Shown here piece by piece: positions 6,425 to 13,348 of a stretch of 33,762 nucleotides of DNA. How positions within the stretch are numbered: the stretch's first letter is position 1; each line of letters opens with the position of its first letter. Below the pieces are notes generated by a model that saw only the letters and a program-made list of their open reading frames with translations, was not told the DNA's origin and searched no databases. Origin of the DNA: a virus; the IMG/VR virus record IMGVR_UViG_3300009159_000014, positions 1 to 33,762 of that record. One strand, 5' to 3'. The position numbers were made by a program, and so were the translations under genes.

Positions 6425-6793
6425 TTACGACTTCCGAAGCTCACCTTCGATGAATTGCCAGTCTTTGCTTTCGCCATCTTCATTAAATATTTTAACTATA
6501 ATTTGTTCATCTCTTAACTGTTGGCATAACATCGCAGTACCACCGCACATTGCTAGATTGATTAAGAAAGACATCTGTTCTGGGGATGCCTTATCACCTA
6601 TTGCCTTAATCTCACAAGCCATAAATTGACCATATTTTTTACTATAGCCAATTATGTCTGGAACTCCTTTCTTACCAATAAATGCTCTACCTTTTACTGC
6701 TAAGTTGTTATTACGCCATACTTCGTTTCCTCTTTCACGTAAATAATCTAACATCATTTTTGTTAAATCAGAAGCCGTTTTGTATGTTGCCAT
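6425..6793 (-). CDS. VRR-NUC domain nuclease
   Basis: The start at 6793 (MATYKTASDL) gives 122 aa; a longer reading to 6835 would run into the upstream HNH gene. The protein shows the PD-(D/E)xK core of the VRR-NUC family: GVPDIIGY (D46), then the strand ACEIKA (E61, K63), then a helix containing EQ (E72, Q73). Stand-alone VRR-NUC proteins are common in phages and some resolve branched DNA. With an annealing protein and a helicase in the same operon, a role in recombination or trimming replication intermediates is likely. The exact substrate is inferred. Confidence 0.85.
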   Translation of the reverse strand: MATYKTASDLTKMMLDYLRERGNEVWRNNNLAVKGRAFIGKKGVPDIIGYSKKYGQFMACEIKAIGDKASPEQMSFLINLAMCGGTAMLCQQLRDEQIIVKIFNEDGESKDWQFIEGELRKS

Positions 6794-6794
6794 T

Positions 6795-7289
6795 TTATAC
6801 GTATAAAAGTGTAGTGTTATTTCTAACATTACCACTTAATTTACAAATTAAAGAACCTCTATTAATATTTTTAGCTTCAGCAGCATATCTTGTAGATTCA
6901 TAAAATATGCCAGTTTGATTATCCAATATTATTTTAGAACTTTTATTATGTCTTTGTCTTGGTTTTTTAACTAAAGGGTTTCTAAACCCAAAGTTAATAG
7001 AATATAATATATTATCTCTTCTACTTATCCACTCTAAGTTATTAATATTGTTATTTGATTTGTCAGAGTCTTTATGATTAACATCTGTAAGATTATATTT
7101 ATTTTCAATGAAATTGATAGCAACTAATCTATGTATATAAAGTCTTTTATTTTTACCATTAACTTGTAATACATAGGCATTGTAACCAAGTTTATCAATA
7201 TTAACCTTTAAAAACTTATTTGTTAGATTACTATAAACCCTTCCATCTGGGAAAATTAAGTAATTATTATATATCATTTTTGGCTCCAT
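6795..7289 (-). CDS. HNH homing endonuclease, NUMOD4-HNH-NUMOD1-like
   Basis: A 164-aa protein. The N-terminus (YLIFPDGRVYSNLTNKFLK) is the NUMOD4-like element. The HNH core follows at about residues 50-92 with H53 (HRLVA), the N71-H72 pair in VNHKD, and NLEW near residue 84. The C-terminus (IFYESTRYAAEAKNINRGSLICKLSG) is a NUMOD1-like DNA-binding helix. It makes a site-specific DNA break that spreads its own gene. It fills the space between two early genes, ends 1 bp before the VRR-NUC start, and looks more AT-rich and Asn-rich than its neighbours, consistent with a free-standing mobile insertion. Confidence 0.9.
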   Translation of the reverse strand: MEPKMIYNNYLIFPDGRVYSNLTNKFLKVNIDKLGYNAYVLQVNGKNKRLYIHRLVAINFIENKYNLTDVNHKDSDKSNNNINNLEWISRRDNILYSINFGFRNPLVKKPRQRHNKSSKIILDNQTGIFYESTRYAAEAKNINRGSLICKLSGNVRNNTTLLYV

Positions 7290-7319
7290 TTTGTAAAATT
7301 ACAATATATTTATTATATA

Positions 7320-7691
7320 TTAAGCGTGCTTAATCATTTCCTCTGTAGGAAACTTTACATATTTTACTGTTTCTTCTACCTTTATCTCACTGGATCTGAA
7401 GTATCTACGAGCTTTTTTGCGTAGCATATCAGCCCTCATAAAGTAGATTCTATCTCTTAGGTCAAAGTTTATAGCAAAGAACTCAATTCTAGTGTCAGAT
7501 ATACCAGATGGTTTTCCATCACGTTCATATTCTATCCAAAAATATTTATTAATTAGGGCCATCGGAGCTTGAATTACTAATACTTTAGTATTCTTAGCAA
7601 ATAGTTTTATAGCTTGATAGGTACCATCTTGGTTACGAGATTCCTCTATCTCGAACTTTCGTCTGTTTCTATAACCCTTATACTTTGCCAT
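7320..7691 (-). CDS. Hypothetical basic protein
   Basis: A 123-aa basic protein starting in a TAATG overlap with the helicase stop, so translation is probably coupled. It has a basic N-terminus (KYKGYRNRRK), several predicted strands (YQAIKLFAKNTKVLVIQ, KYFWIEYERDG, IEFFAINF) and a helix rich in Arg/Lys (MRADMLRKKARRYFR). It may bind nucleic acid. I do not recognise the family. Its position directly after the helicase hints at a replication accessory role. Confidence 0.65.
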   Translation of the reverse strand: MAKYKGYRNRRKFEIEESRNQDGTYQAIKLFAKNTKVLVIQAPMALINKYFWIEYERDGKPSGISDTRIEFFAINFDLRDRIYFMRADMLRKKARRYFRSSEIKVEETVKYVKFPTEEMIKHA

Positions 7692-9025
7692 TATTTATAA
7701 TCTATAAACGTCATAGTTTCTGGTAAAAATCTAAGAGCAATATTTTTAGTACTGCCATGTCTATTCTTTTCTACCTTACAAATAACCAAATCATTAGTTG
7801 GATATTCTTTGCCACCAATTTCTATTGGGTTAGTCATTTCGTAATAGTTAGGTCTCATAAGCATAATAACAGCATCAGCATCTTGCTCAATAGAACCAGA
7901 TTCTCTAAGGTCTGATAGCTGTGGCATTTTATCAGCTCTTTCTTCTACCTTACGAGATAATTGAGATAGGGCGATAATCGGTACTCCTAATTCTTTGGCT
8001 AAGGATTTAAGACTTCTACTAATCAAACTCACCTCTTGCTCTCGGTTTTGGTTTGTTTTGTTTTGTCCACTCATAAGTTGCAAGTAATCTATAAAGATGA
8101 CCTTTATGCCATACTTCTGCTTCATTATGGTTGCTTTAGCTCTTAATTGGGAAATACCTATACCGCCCGTATCTTCAATATGTAGAGGGGATAGTAAAAT
8201 CTTATCGTCAGACTTCAAAAGAATCTTTCTCTCTTCGTCATCCATTAAATTCATTCTAAGGCGTTTTAAGGGCACCATGCTCGTAATTGACTCTAACCTT
8301 TCAACTAATTGCTCTGAGCTCATTTCGAGGCTAAAAATGGCCACTGGGACCTTCTGCACGATACATAGATGGTAAATAGTAGAAAGCATGAAAGCTGTTT
8401 TACCCATTCCTGGTCTTGCAGCTATGATAACTAAGTCTGGTTTGCACCATCCTGCTAATGTGTTATTTATCTCTTCAAAACCAGTATTAAATCCTAAAAG
8501 TTCACCACTTTGTGCCTTGTCTCTAGCGTAGTTAAGACCCATAATAACATCATCAATGCTTTTTTCGTGGATATTGCCGAACTCTTGTAAAGCTATTAGT
8601 TTTGTATTTACAGTAGAAAGTAAATCTATAGCTTGACTATCATTGTCTAAACACTCCATCTCTGTTTGTTTAAACAGCATATAAGCCTCACGTTTTTTAT
8701 ATAGTTCTACAACCATGTCTATGTGAGTGTTAATATGCGAACCACCAGTTACATTATCAGTTAACTTTGAAAGATAGTAGGCACCTCCTAATTCTTTAAC
8801 TGTCTCATCATTAACTAATTTCTGTGCTATTGTAGATAAGTCTATAGAAACATTATCATCGTACATTTTTTTAATAGTAGCAAAAACTTTTTGGTGTCCT
8901 AAGTCATAAAATATTTCTGTTTTTAGATGTCCTACGACTAAAGGAAGTACTCTTTTGTCTAAAAGTATTGCACCAAGTATGTTCTTTTCTAGTTCTTTGC
9001 TATATGGTAATAAAACTGCTTCCAT
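7691..9025 (-). CDS. dnaB: DnaB-family replicative helicase
   Basis: A 444-aa hexameric 5'-3' helicase of the RecA-fold DnaB type. The N-terminal domain (about residues 5-100) carries LEKNILGAIL and the DLGHQ.VF motif that contacts primase. The Walker A motif is ARPGMGKT (203-210), H1a-region FSLEMS is at 231-236, Walker B is VIFIDYLQLM (309-318, D313), and the C-terminal DLRESGSIEQDADAV element is the H4 region. The length is close to bacterial DnaB (about 450-470 aa), so it could work directly with host primase; no phage primase is visible. The start overlaps the stop of the upstream initiator-like gene by 1 bp. Confidence 0.95.
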   Translation of the reverse strand: MEAVLLPYSKELEKNILGAILLDKRVLPLVVGHLKTEIFYDLGHQKVFATIKKMYDDNVSIDLSTIAQKLVNDETVKELGGAYYLSKLTDNVTGGSHINTHIDMVVELYKKREAYMLFKQTEMECLDNDSQAIDLLSTVNTKLIALQEFGNIHEKSIDDVIMGLNYARDKAQSGELLGFNTGFEEINNTLAGWCKPDLVIIAARPGMGKTAFMLSTIYHLCIVQKVPVAIFSLEMSSEQLVERLESITSMVPLKRLRMNLMDDEERKILLKSDDKILLSPLHIEDTGGIGISQLRAKATIMKQKYGIKVIFIDYLQLMSGQNKTNQNREQEVSLISRSLKSLAKELGVPIIALSQLSRKVEERADKMPQLSDLRESGSIEQDADAVIMLMRPNYYEMTNPIEIGGKEYPTNDLVICKVEKNRHGSTKNIALRFLPETMTFIDYK

Positions 9026-9624
9026 TATTTTAATTTAATCTTTGTTGATGATTCTGTATTGTTACCAAATTGGTTACTATTACGTTTCCATGTCCTTATT
9101 GCTGCTTTCCAATCCTTCATAGGGTTTTTACCTATCAACCATCCTCTGGCCTCGTAATGGTCTATAAATTGTGAGGCATCTAATGTAAAACCAATTTCCT
9201 TAGAATATTCGTTTACTAACTCAGCCGTAGGCCTAATAAATGTATTCTTATTGTTAGTGTTATTGTTAGGTAAACTTTTTATACCAATTTCGGTAAAGTT
9301 TTTTGTATGCTCTGGTAAACTTTCTTTACCATTGGTAAACTTTTTGTAATCATTCAAATATTCCATAAATACTGACGTTACACGTAAGTGTTTTGTAGCC
9401 ATACTTTTTTGTACTAACTCCTTATCTAACAATGAGTTAATAATATTCATTATGGTTTGCTTAGATAGGTCAAGGTCCTTACCCATGGTTTCTTTGCTCA
9501 TGTAGCACCAATGCGATTCATTATTCTGCATACGCATAATCGTATCTAATACGCAGTATTCATTGCACGAGAGATTAAATTCCTTCCGTACTGGATGAAT
9601 TATTGTTGTGTAAAATTGTGACAT
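9025..9624 (-). CDS. Replication initiator or helicase-loader-like protein with winged helix
   Basis: A 199-aa protein. Residues 10-85 read as a winged helix (LSCNEYCVLDTI; MSKETMGKDLDLSKQTIMNIINSLLDKELV), a type used to bind the phage origin. A Thr/Asn/Lys-rich linker spans about residues 90-130. The C-terminal element FIDHYEARGWLIGKNPMKDWKAAIRTWKRN is the tail commonly found on phage replisome-organiser proteins next to DnaB or DnaC. Gene order (initiator then helicase, 1-bp overlap) matches the lambda O/P arrangement in function. Which host or phage factor it loads is not visible. Confidence 0.8.
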   Translation of the reverse strand: MSQFYTTIIHPVRKEFNLSCNEYCVLDTIMRMQNNESHWCYMSKETMGKDLDLSKQTIMNIINSLLDKELVQKSMATKHLRVTSVFMEYLNDYKKFTNGKESLPEHTKNFTEIGIKSLPNNNTNNKNTFIRPTAELVNEYSKEIGFTLDASQFIDHYEARGWLIGKNPMKDWKAAIRTWKRNSNQFGNNTESSTKIKLK

Positions 9625-9628
9625 TAAG

Positions 9629-9838
9629 TTATTTTTTTATACGAAACACTACAACCCTAGCGTTATGGGTAAAACGCCTTTTAAGTATTGGGTTGAGTGA
9701 TTCTCGTATGGTTTGTGCGTTGATATTGGTCTTTCTGTTTGCTTGTGCTATTGACTTAAATGCTATCTCTTCTTTGGTATCAAGATATATCATTCTTACT
9801 TGTATGTTGTTCTCCAATCCCCTTATCTCTTGACTCAT
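9629..9838 (-). CDS. Small NUMOD1-like DNA-binding protein
   Basis: A 69-aa protein. After a strand (VRMIYLDTKEEIAFKSI) comes a helix-turn-helix-like stretch (AQANRKTNINAQTIRESLNP) and then KRRFTHNARVVVFRIKK, the layout of NUMOD1/IENR1 modules that usually accompany homing endonucleases. Here no nuclease domain is attached. It may be a remnant or a regulator using that DNA-binding module. Its start lies within the end of the preceding gene (59-bp overlap); the internal ATG at 9793 would remove the overlap but also the first 15 residues. Confidence 0.55.
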   Translation of the reverse strand: MSQEIRGLENNIQVRMIYLDTKEEIAFKSIAQANRKTNINAQTIRESLNPILKRRFTHNARVVVFRIKK

Positions 9839-10112
9839 TTGGCTTATAGTGGTTTTTTAGTCCTTTCATAAATTGTTGATTACTATACTTAAACTCTCTT
9901 TTGACGAAGAACTTTTCATCGATTTCTCCTCCATCCATTGAGTTGGGATATACGAGAACGTCATCGTCATAAAAGTTCCTAACCATGCCTGTGTCGTATA
10001 ATATGACTTTCCAAACTGTGTTTGTATCGGAACCGTAGTCAATCCAGGCGATTGCTTTACCGTACCCAAGTGGAGTATGTACATCAATAGTATTTTTTAA
10101 TTGGTAAATCAT
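9780..10112 (-). CDS. Hypothetical protein
   Basis: The start at 10112 is chosen because the ATG overlaps the stop of the preceding 38-aa gene in an ATGA junction; a longer reading to 10157 would cover that gene. The 110-aa product is strand-rich at first (IYQLKNTIDVHTPLGYGKAIAWIDYG, WKVILYD), with a loop YDDDV and a polar charged C-terminus (KPNESRDKGIGEQHTSKNDIS). The first part resembles a small beta-barrel such as an SH3-like fold. No family recognised. The 3' end overlaps the next gene by 59 bp. Confidence 0.6.
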   Translation of the reverse strand: MIYQLKNTIDVHTPLGYGKAIAWIDYGSDTNTVWKVILYDTGMVRNFYDDDVLVYPNSMDGGEIDEKFFVKREFKYSNQQFMKGLKNHYKPNESRDKGIGEQHTSKNDIS

Positions 10113-10225
10113 TTTCTTATAAATTGTTTTATTTCTATTATTGTCATGGCGGTACAATAAACAATAAGAAAAAGTGGTACTGAAATAAAGAAAAACTTTA
10201 TTATACCTAATGTATTTTTTATCAT
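10109..10225 (-). CDS. 38-aa single-span membrane protein
   Basis: An ORF of 38 codons between two early genes, starting 2 bp after the upstream stop and ending in an ATGA overlap with the downstream start. The product has one long hydrophobic helix (IIKFFFISVPLFLIVYCTAMTII) and a basic end (KQFIRK). Tight coupling on both sides is the main evidence that it is translated. Function unknown. Confidence 0.6.
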   Translation of the reverse strand: MIKNTLGIIKFFFISVPLFLIVYCTAMTIIEIKQFIRK

Positions 10226-10226
10226 A

Positions 10227-10385
10227 CTATTTAGTTTTAGGCATTATGGGTTTAACTACTTTTTTCTCTTTTTTCTCAAGCCAATCTAATATGTCATCTG
10301 CTCTTTCAAAGAGTTTACTATCCATGCCTTGGCCTAATGCTACCCACATGGCGAATTGCTCGTTAGTCATTGTTGGTTGATTCAT
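10227..10385 (-). CDS. 52-aa hypothetical protein
   Basis: An ORF of 52 codons starting 1 bp after the stop of the gene at 10387 and ending 1 bp before the next start. It has an amphipathic helical N-terminal half (TNEQFAMWVALGQGMDSKLFERADDILDWL) and a Lys-rich tail (KKEKKVVKPIMPKTK). It is a likely soluble small protein. Spacing with its neighbours supports real expression. No family recognised. Confidence 0.6.
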   Translation of the reverse strand: MNQPTMTNEQFAMWVALGQGMDSKLFERADDILDWLEKKEKKVVKPIMPKTK

Positions 10386-10386
10386 G

Positions 10387-10851
10387 TTATTTCTTTAATG
10401 CGATTTTAAATGTTGTTGTACTATACTTAGGAGCTGGGTAAATCATTTCGCCAGTCTCTGGGTCTACTAAAGGGTCTTTAATAGTTTTAAGTAAATTCTC
10501 TCGTTCTTTTTGCTTATACTTTATAGCCTCTAACTCTTGATTCATTTTAAGCCATGTATGGTCACCATCATAGGCATATTTAACGCCAGACTCAAACTTA
10601 CTTACTTCGGCACCTAAGACCTCTGCTTTGCCTTGTGGATGACTTGATAAGATTGTTATAACATCTTCCTTTAAGTCCGTTCTAATGCCATCTAAAAGCT
10701 GTATTAAAGCCTCTGCCTTAACAAGCATCTCAAGAGGATTGTCTCCAGTCTCTCTGAAGTGAGAAACGATAGTTTGTTTTAGTAACTCAATACTAAATTT
10801 TGTTGGTTCAATAGATGATAATTCAACCTTTGGTAATAATGTAAAACTCAT
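10387..10851 (-). CDS. Hypothetical protein next to the annealing protein gene
   Basis: A 154-aa mostly helical protein. It has helices SIELLKQTIVSHFRETG and PLEMLVKAEALIQLLDGIRTDLKEDVI, then a long charged helix (WLKMNQELEAIKYKQKERENLLKTIKD, residues about 100-126), and a short DPETGEMIYPAP turn before a strand end. The helix-coil pattern and position 5 bp after the putative annealing protein gene fit the helper proteins often coupled to phage recombinases. I cannot name a family. Confidence 0.65.
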   Translation of the reverse strand: MSFTLLPKVELSSIEPTKFSIELLKQTIVSHFRETGDNPLEMLVKAEALIQLLDGIRTDLKEDVITILSSHPQGKAEVLGAEVSKFESGVKYAYDGDHTWLKMNQELEAIKYKQKERENLLKTIKDPLVDPETGEMIYPAPKYSTTTFKIALKK

Positions 10852-10856
10852 TTTAT

Positions 10857-11552
10857 TTATTTTTTGGTTAATGATTCTTTTTTCATAGATAATAGTATCT
10901 TCAAATCTTCATTGCTATCAAATACTTGCTTGTAGCCAAAATAGATATCAGTTAATTGTTTCACTTTAGTGCTATTTGCTATTTCTACTTTTATAGCATC
11001 TAAATCAACTTCTTCTACATCTTCTACTATTTCTGCTACTACTTCTTTAACTGGCTTATTAGGTTTTTTTGGCTCTTCTGGTGTTACAAAGTCCATCTCT
11101 TCAGCAGGTGTAGCTTCAAATCCAGCAGACTTCATTAACCATGCAAGTAAGTTACGATACGCCTTACCTATAGAACGAGTCTGTGCCATTGATAAGATTG
11201 CATACTCATCAAACCTTTTCTTACTATGTTCAAAGTTGCTACAGATTGCTACTCCAGTAGCTACTAACTGACCAGTATTAATATTTCGTACTTCGCACTT
11301 AGCCATGTACTTTATTTCTACTTGACCAGGTTCTGTGCCTCTTCGAGTTAAGTCCGTAGTTTCTGTGATAATCGGCATTAACCCTAATGAGGCTCCAGCA
11401 AACTGCCATCCTTCAACATTAACGAATTGCTTACCTTGAATATTGCTTGATAAGCCTTTCTCTTTAATAAGTTTTGCTAATTGATTTGATAGTTCAAGCA
11501 TATCATCTGCTTTAATCAAATCGTACATTGGTTTAGTTATTTGATTTTCCAT
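10857..11552 (-). CDS. Putative single-strand annealing protein (Rad52-like group)
   Basis: A 231-aa protein. The conserved part is residues 35-155: KQFVNVEGWQFAGASLGL, a strand region ending in CEVRNINTGQLVATGVAICS, then YAILSMAQTRSIGKAYRNLLAWLMKSAGFEATPAEEMD. The motif of an (S/A)xAQTRxxGKAxR helix followed by an xGxExTPAEEM end is one I know from phage recombination-region proteins and resembles Rad52/Erf/Sak-type annealing proteins. Residues 160-185 are an acidic Pro/Lys/Val linker, leading to a C-terminal helical region. It should promote strand annealing during phage replication. Family membership is a judgement from motif pattern. Confidence 0.6.
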   Translation of the reverse strand: MENQITKPMYDLIKADDMLELSNQLAKLIKEKGLSSNIQGKQFVNVEGWQFAGASLGLMPIITETTDLTRRGTEPGQVEIKYMAKCEVRNINTGQLVATGVAICSNFEHSKKRFDEYAILSMAQTRSIGKAYRNLLAWLMKSAGFEATPAEEMDFVTPEEPKKPNKPVKEVVAEIVEDVEEVDLDAIKVEIANSTKVKQLTDIYFGYKQVFDSNEDLKILLSMKKESLTKK

Positions 11553-11745
11553 TTTTTAGTTGTTTTGTATTTGTGATAAATTGGTTTGGGAAAAATTGCA
11601 CATGATTGATTGGGTTCTCATCCCAGTAACTAACTAATAATTGCATTAGTTTATAGGATGCTTGATTGTAATTCATCTCGTGAATTATTTTAGCTACGAA
11701 TAGCTTTTGCTCTTGCTCTGATAATAAGTGGAATGTAGATATCAT
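11533..11745 (-). CDS. Hypothetical protein
   Basis: A 70-aa protein whose last 20 bp overlap the start of the annealing protein gene, suggesting coupled translation. It has helices SEQEQKLFVAKIIHEMNYNQASYKLMQLLVSYW followed by a polar tail ending KQLKNGKSNN. No family recognised. Confidence 0.6.
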   Translation of the reverse strand: MISTFHLLSEQEQKLFVAKIIHEMNYNQASYKLMQLLVSYWDENPINHVQFFPNQFITNTKQLKNGKSNN

Positions 11746-11756
11746 AGTATTTGGTT

Positions 11757-12134
11757 TTATTGTAAGGCGTATATGTTATTTGGTGTAAATAATTGGTCCA
11801 TAACAGCATCGTATTTTTCCATGTAGAATGGTATTACTTCTATGTCGTTCACAAATGTGTGAATCCCATGTAGTATAGTTGTTCTATCCCTTTTGAAATG
11901 AGGAGCTATTTGAGCAGCTTTTTGGCAGTAAGCCGTATGCAATATGTAGTATGCCATATTACGAGCTAAAACTAACTCTCTATTTCTTTTTGGGCTTAAC
12001 AAGTTTTTCATCTTAACTTCAAATACTTGTGTTACTACTTCTATAAGTTCATTTATTAACTTGCGTTCTATCTTATAAACTTTGTTAATGTTTAAAGATT
12101 CTCTTGATGGTCTGCCTCTATTCACTGTAATCAT
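11757..12134 (-). CDS. Stand-alone DnaA domain IV-like DNA-binding protein
   Basis: A 125-aa protein. Residues 40-100 match the C-terminal DNA-binding domain of the bacterial initiator DnaA: the SPKRNRELVLARNMAYYIL helix, an A..IA..F helix (AAQIAPHFKRDRTT), and the signature RDRTTILHGIHTF (82-94), equal to GRDHTTVxHAxxxI in DnaA. No AAA+ domain is present. It could bind DnaA boxes in the phage or host origin, acting as an origin-recognition factor or as a blocker of host initiation. The Lys/Arg-rich N-terminus (VNRGRPSRES) may add nonspecific DNA contact. It overlaps the upstream gene by 17 bp. Confidence 0.85.
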   Translation of the reverse strand: MITVNRGRPSRESLNINKVYKIERKLINELIEVVTQVFEVKMKNLLSPKRNRELVLARNMAYYILHTAYCQKAAQIAPHFKRDRTTILHGIHTFVNDIEVIPFYMEKYDAVMDQLFTPNNIYALQ

Positions 12135-12315
12135 TTATTTGGTTTTTTAATGCTTCTAATTTTTTAGCATAATAAGCTGTAACAATTTCTACTGTTTCAT
12201 AATCGTGCTTATCTAAACGAGTCTTTAACAGATAAGGCGTAAGCCCAGTGATGGCACATATTTTTTTAATATCACCATGTTTAAGCATAGCCCGATAATC
12301 CTTAACTTCTATCAT
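12118..12315 (-). CDS. Small helix-turn-helix protein
   Basis: A 65-aa protein with a compact HTH pattern: LKHGDIKKICAITGLTPYLLKTRLDKHDYETVEIVTAYYAKKLEAL. The helix IKKICAITG, the turn LTP and the recognition helix YLLKTRLDK fit a small transcription factor of the kind common in Bacteroidota mobile elements. It could regulate the early operon. It overlaps both neighbours by 14-17 bp, so it is embedded in a coupled run. Confidence 0.6.
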   Translation of the reverse strand: MIEVKDYRAMLKHGDIKKICAITGLTPYLLKTRLDKHDYETVEIVTAYYAKKLEALKNQINDYSE

Positions 12316-12604
12316 CTTGCGGTGGGTTGTTTTTGTTAATTAATTCTTGTCCTAGTTCTGTAAGTGTTCTACAAAAAATAGTAAAAGTTTTTCCGTCTTG
12401 TGTAAAAGTTACTTTAGCCTCTTCTGTGTTACTAAGCACTAACTTTATAGCTGGTTCTTGGCCATCTATTTTCTCGTTAGCTGCTGCGAATACTTGAGGT
12501 TCTCCATCGTCAAACTTAAAGCACCATTCTGCTGGAAATACGATTGTTTCACCTTTTACGTCTACTGTTGTGTTGTCGATTAATTCTTGTTCTTGATTTT
12601 CCAT
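12302..12604 (-). CDS. Acidic hypothetical protein
   Basis: A 100-aa acidic protein. It has a charged N-terminus (MENQEQELIDN), then alternating strands (ETIVFPAEWCFKF, EPAIKLVLS, EAKVTFTQDGKTFTIFCRTL) and a C-terminal helix. It is probably a small all-beta domain. No family recognised. It overlaps the HTH gene by 14 bp. Confidence 0.6.
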   Translation of the reverse strand: MENQEQELIDNTTVDVKGETIVFPAEWCFKFDDGEPQVFAAANEKIDGQEPAIKLVLSNTEEAKVTFTQDGKTFTIFCRTLTELGQELINKNNPPQDDRS

Positions 12605-12612
12605 GTTTATTG

Positions 12613-12846
12613 TTATTGTTGATTAAATAATTTAATATGTCTGTCTATTCCATGAACTGCGGCATCTAATGATGAGTAGTAAGAACTCCTCCAGTAGAAC
12701 CATTTACCATTTAGAATTTGATTATCCCATTTAATAACCATTCCTTTATAGGTATATTGTTTTGAGATTCTTCCGTTGCTGTTTACATAAGTGTACTCTT
12801 CTTTGATGCCTTTCTTTTTTTGCTCAAGGGTTAGTTTTTTGTTCAT
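12613..12846 (-). CDS. Basic, tyrosine-rich hypothetical protein
   Basis: A 77-aa protein with a Lys-rich N-terminus (MNKKLTLEQKKKGIKEEY) and a Tyr/Trp-rich middle (TYKGMVIKWDNQ, KWFYWRSSYYSS). It ends with a helix SLDAAVHGIDRHIKLFN. It resembles small single-strand or sheet-forming phage proteins of early operons but has no recognisable signature. Confidence 0.6.
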   Translation of the reverse strand: MNKKLTLEQKKKGIKEEYTYVNSNGRISKQYTYKGMVIKWDNQILNGKWFYWRSSYYSSLDAAVHGIDRHIKLFNQQ

Positions 12847-12855
12847 TGTTTATTA

Positions 12856-13050
12856 TTATGGTGTGGTAACTGTAAACAAGACTTTTTCTTCTGATAATGA
12901 TTTACCTAGTGATAAGTTTTGATAGACTAAATACGCCTTATCGTAATCTTTACCCATAGTGCCAGTTACTATAAGTCCATCCTTTCTAGTAAAATAGAAG
13001 GTCTCGTTTAATAAAAAGTCGTGCTCTTCGATAAATTGGTAGGTGTTCAT
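12856..13050 (-). CDS. Hypothetical protein
   Basis: A 64-aa protein. Strand pairs (ETFYFTRKDGLIVTGTMGKDY, AYLVYQNLSLG, EKVLFTVTTP) suggest a small beta barrel. It ends 9 bp before the next start. No family recognised. Confidence 0.58.
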   Translation of the reverse strand: MNTYQFIEEHDFLLNETFYFTRKDGLIVTGTMGKDYDKAYLVYQNLSLGKSLSEEKVLFTVTTP

Positions 13051-13051
13051 G

Positions 13052-13258
13052 TTATTTTGTTTTTGTGTTTAATTTAGAATGTCTGGTAAAATAGGTTTTT
13101 TTCTCTCCGATAACTGTTTTTCTCATTAGTAGCTCATACTCTAATGCTTCTATAACAGTTTTGCTAGTGTCGTTGTAGTAGACTTGTTCTCCTTTGCGAA
13201 GTAATCTACCAGTAAGACTGCATCTGCAGTCAAATGTTGCGGTAATTAATCTGAACAT
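13052..13258 (-). CDS. First gene of the leftward early operon, Cys-containing small protein
   Basis: A 68-aa basic protein, the first reading frame after the repeat-bearing upstream region. The N-terminus has F-D-C-R-C-S-L-T-G-R-L-L-R-K-G-E, a knuckle-like CxC followed by a Gly-Lys turn and YYN, similar to half of a treble-clef zinc site; no second Cys pair follows. The C-terminal half is charged helix. As the most promoter-proximal gene it should be the earliest expressed. Confidence 0.6.
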   Translation of the reverse strand: MFRLITATFDCRCSLTGRLLRKGEQVYYNDTSKTVIEALEYELLMRKTVIGEKKTYFTRHSKLNTKTK

Positions 13259-13348
13259 AATTTGTAGTTTTTTGCTTTGGTTTAGTAAAATTAAAGGTTT
13301 TTTGTTATTATTTAATATTTTTTAGTTAAATTATTGTTAAAGCGTCAA

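Noticed and set aside
7025-7033. TTATCCACT as a DnaA box
   Set aside because: It lies inside the HNH gene with no companion boxes; a chance 8-of-9 match is expected in a sequence this size.
9866-10087. 73-codon minus ORF within the gene at 9780-10112
   Set aside because: The alternative frame is better supported by the ATGA junction with the upstream small gene.
10969-11271. 100-codon plus-strand ORF rich in Ser/Thr
   Set aside because: Opposite strand of the annealing protein gene, whose acidic linker produces the low-complexity Ser/Thr translation.
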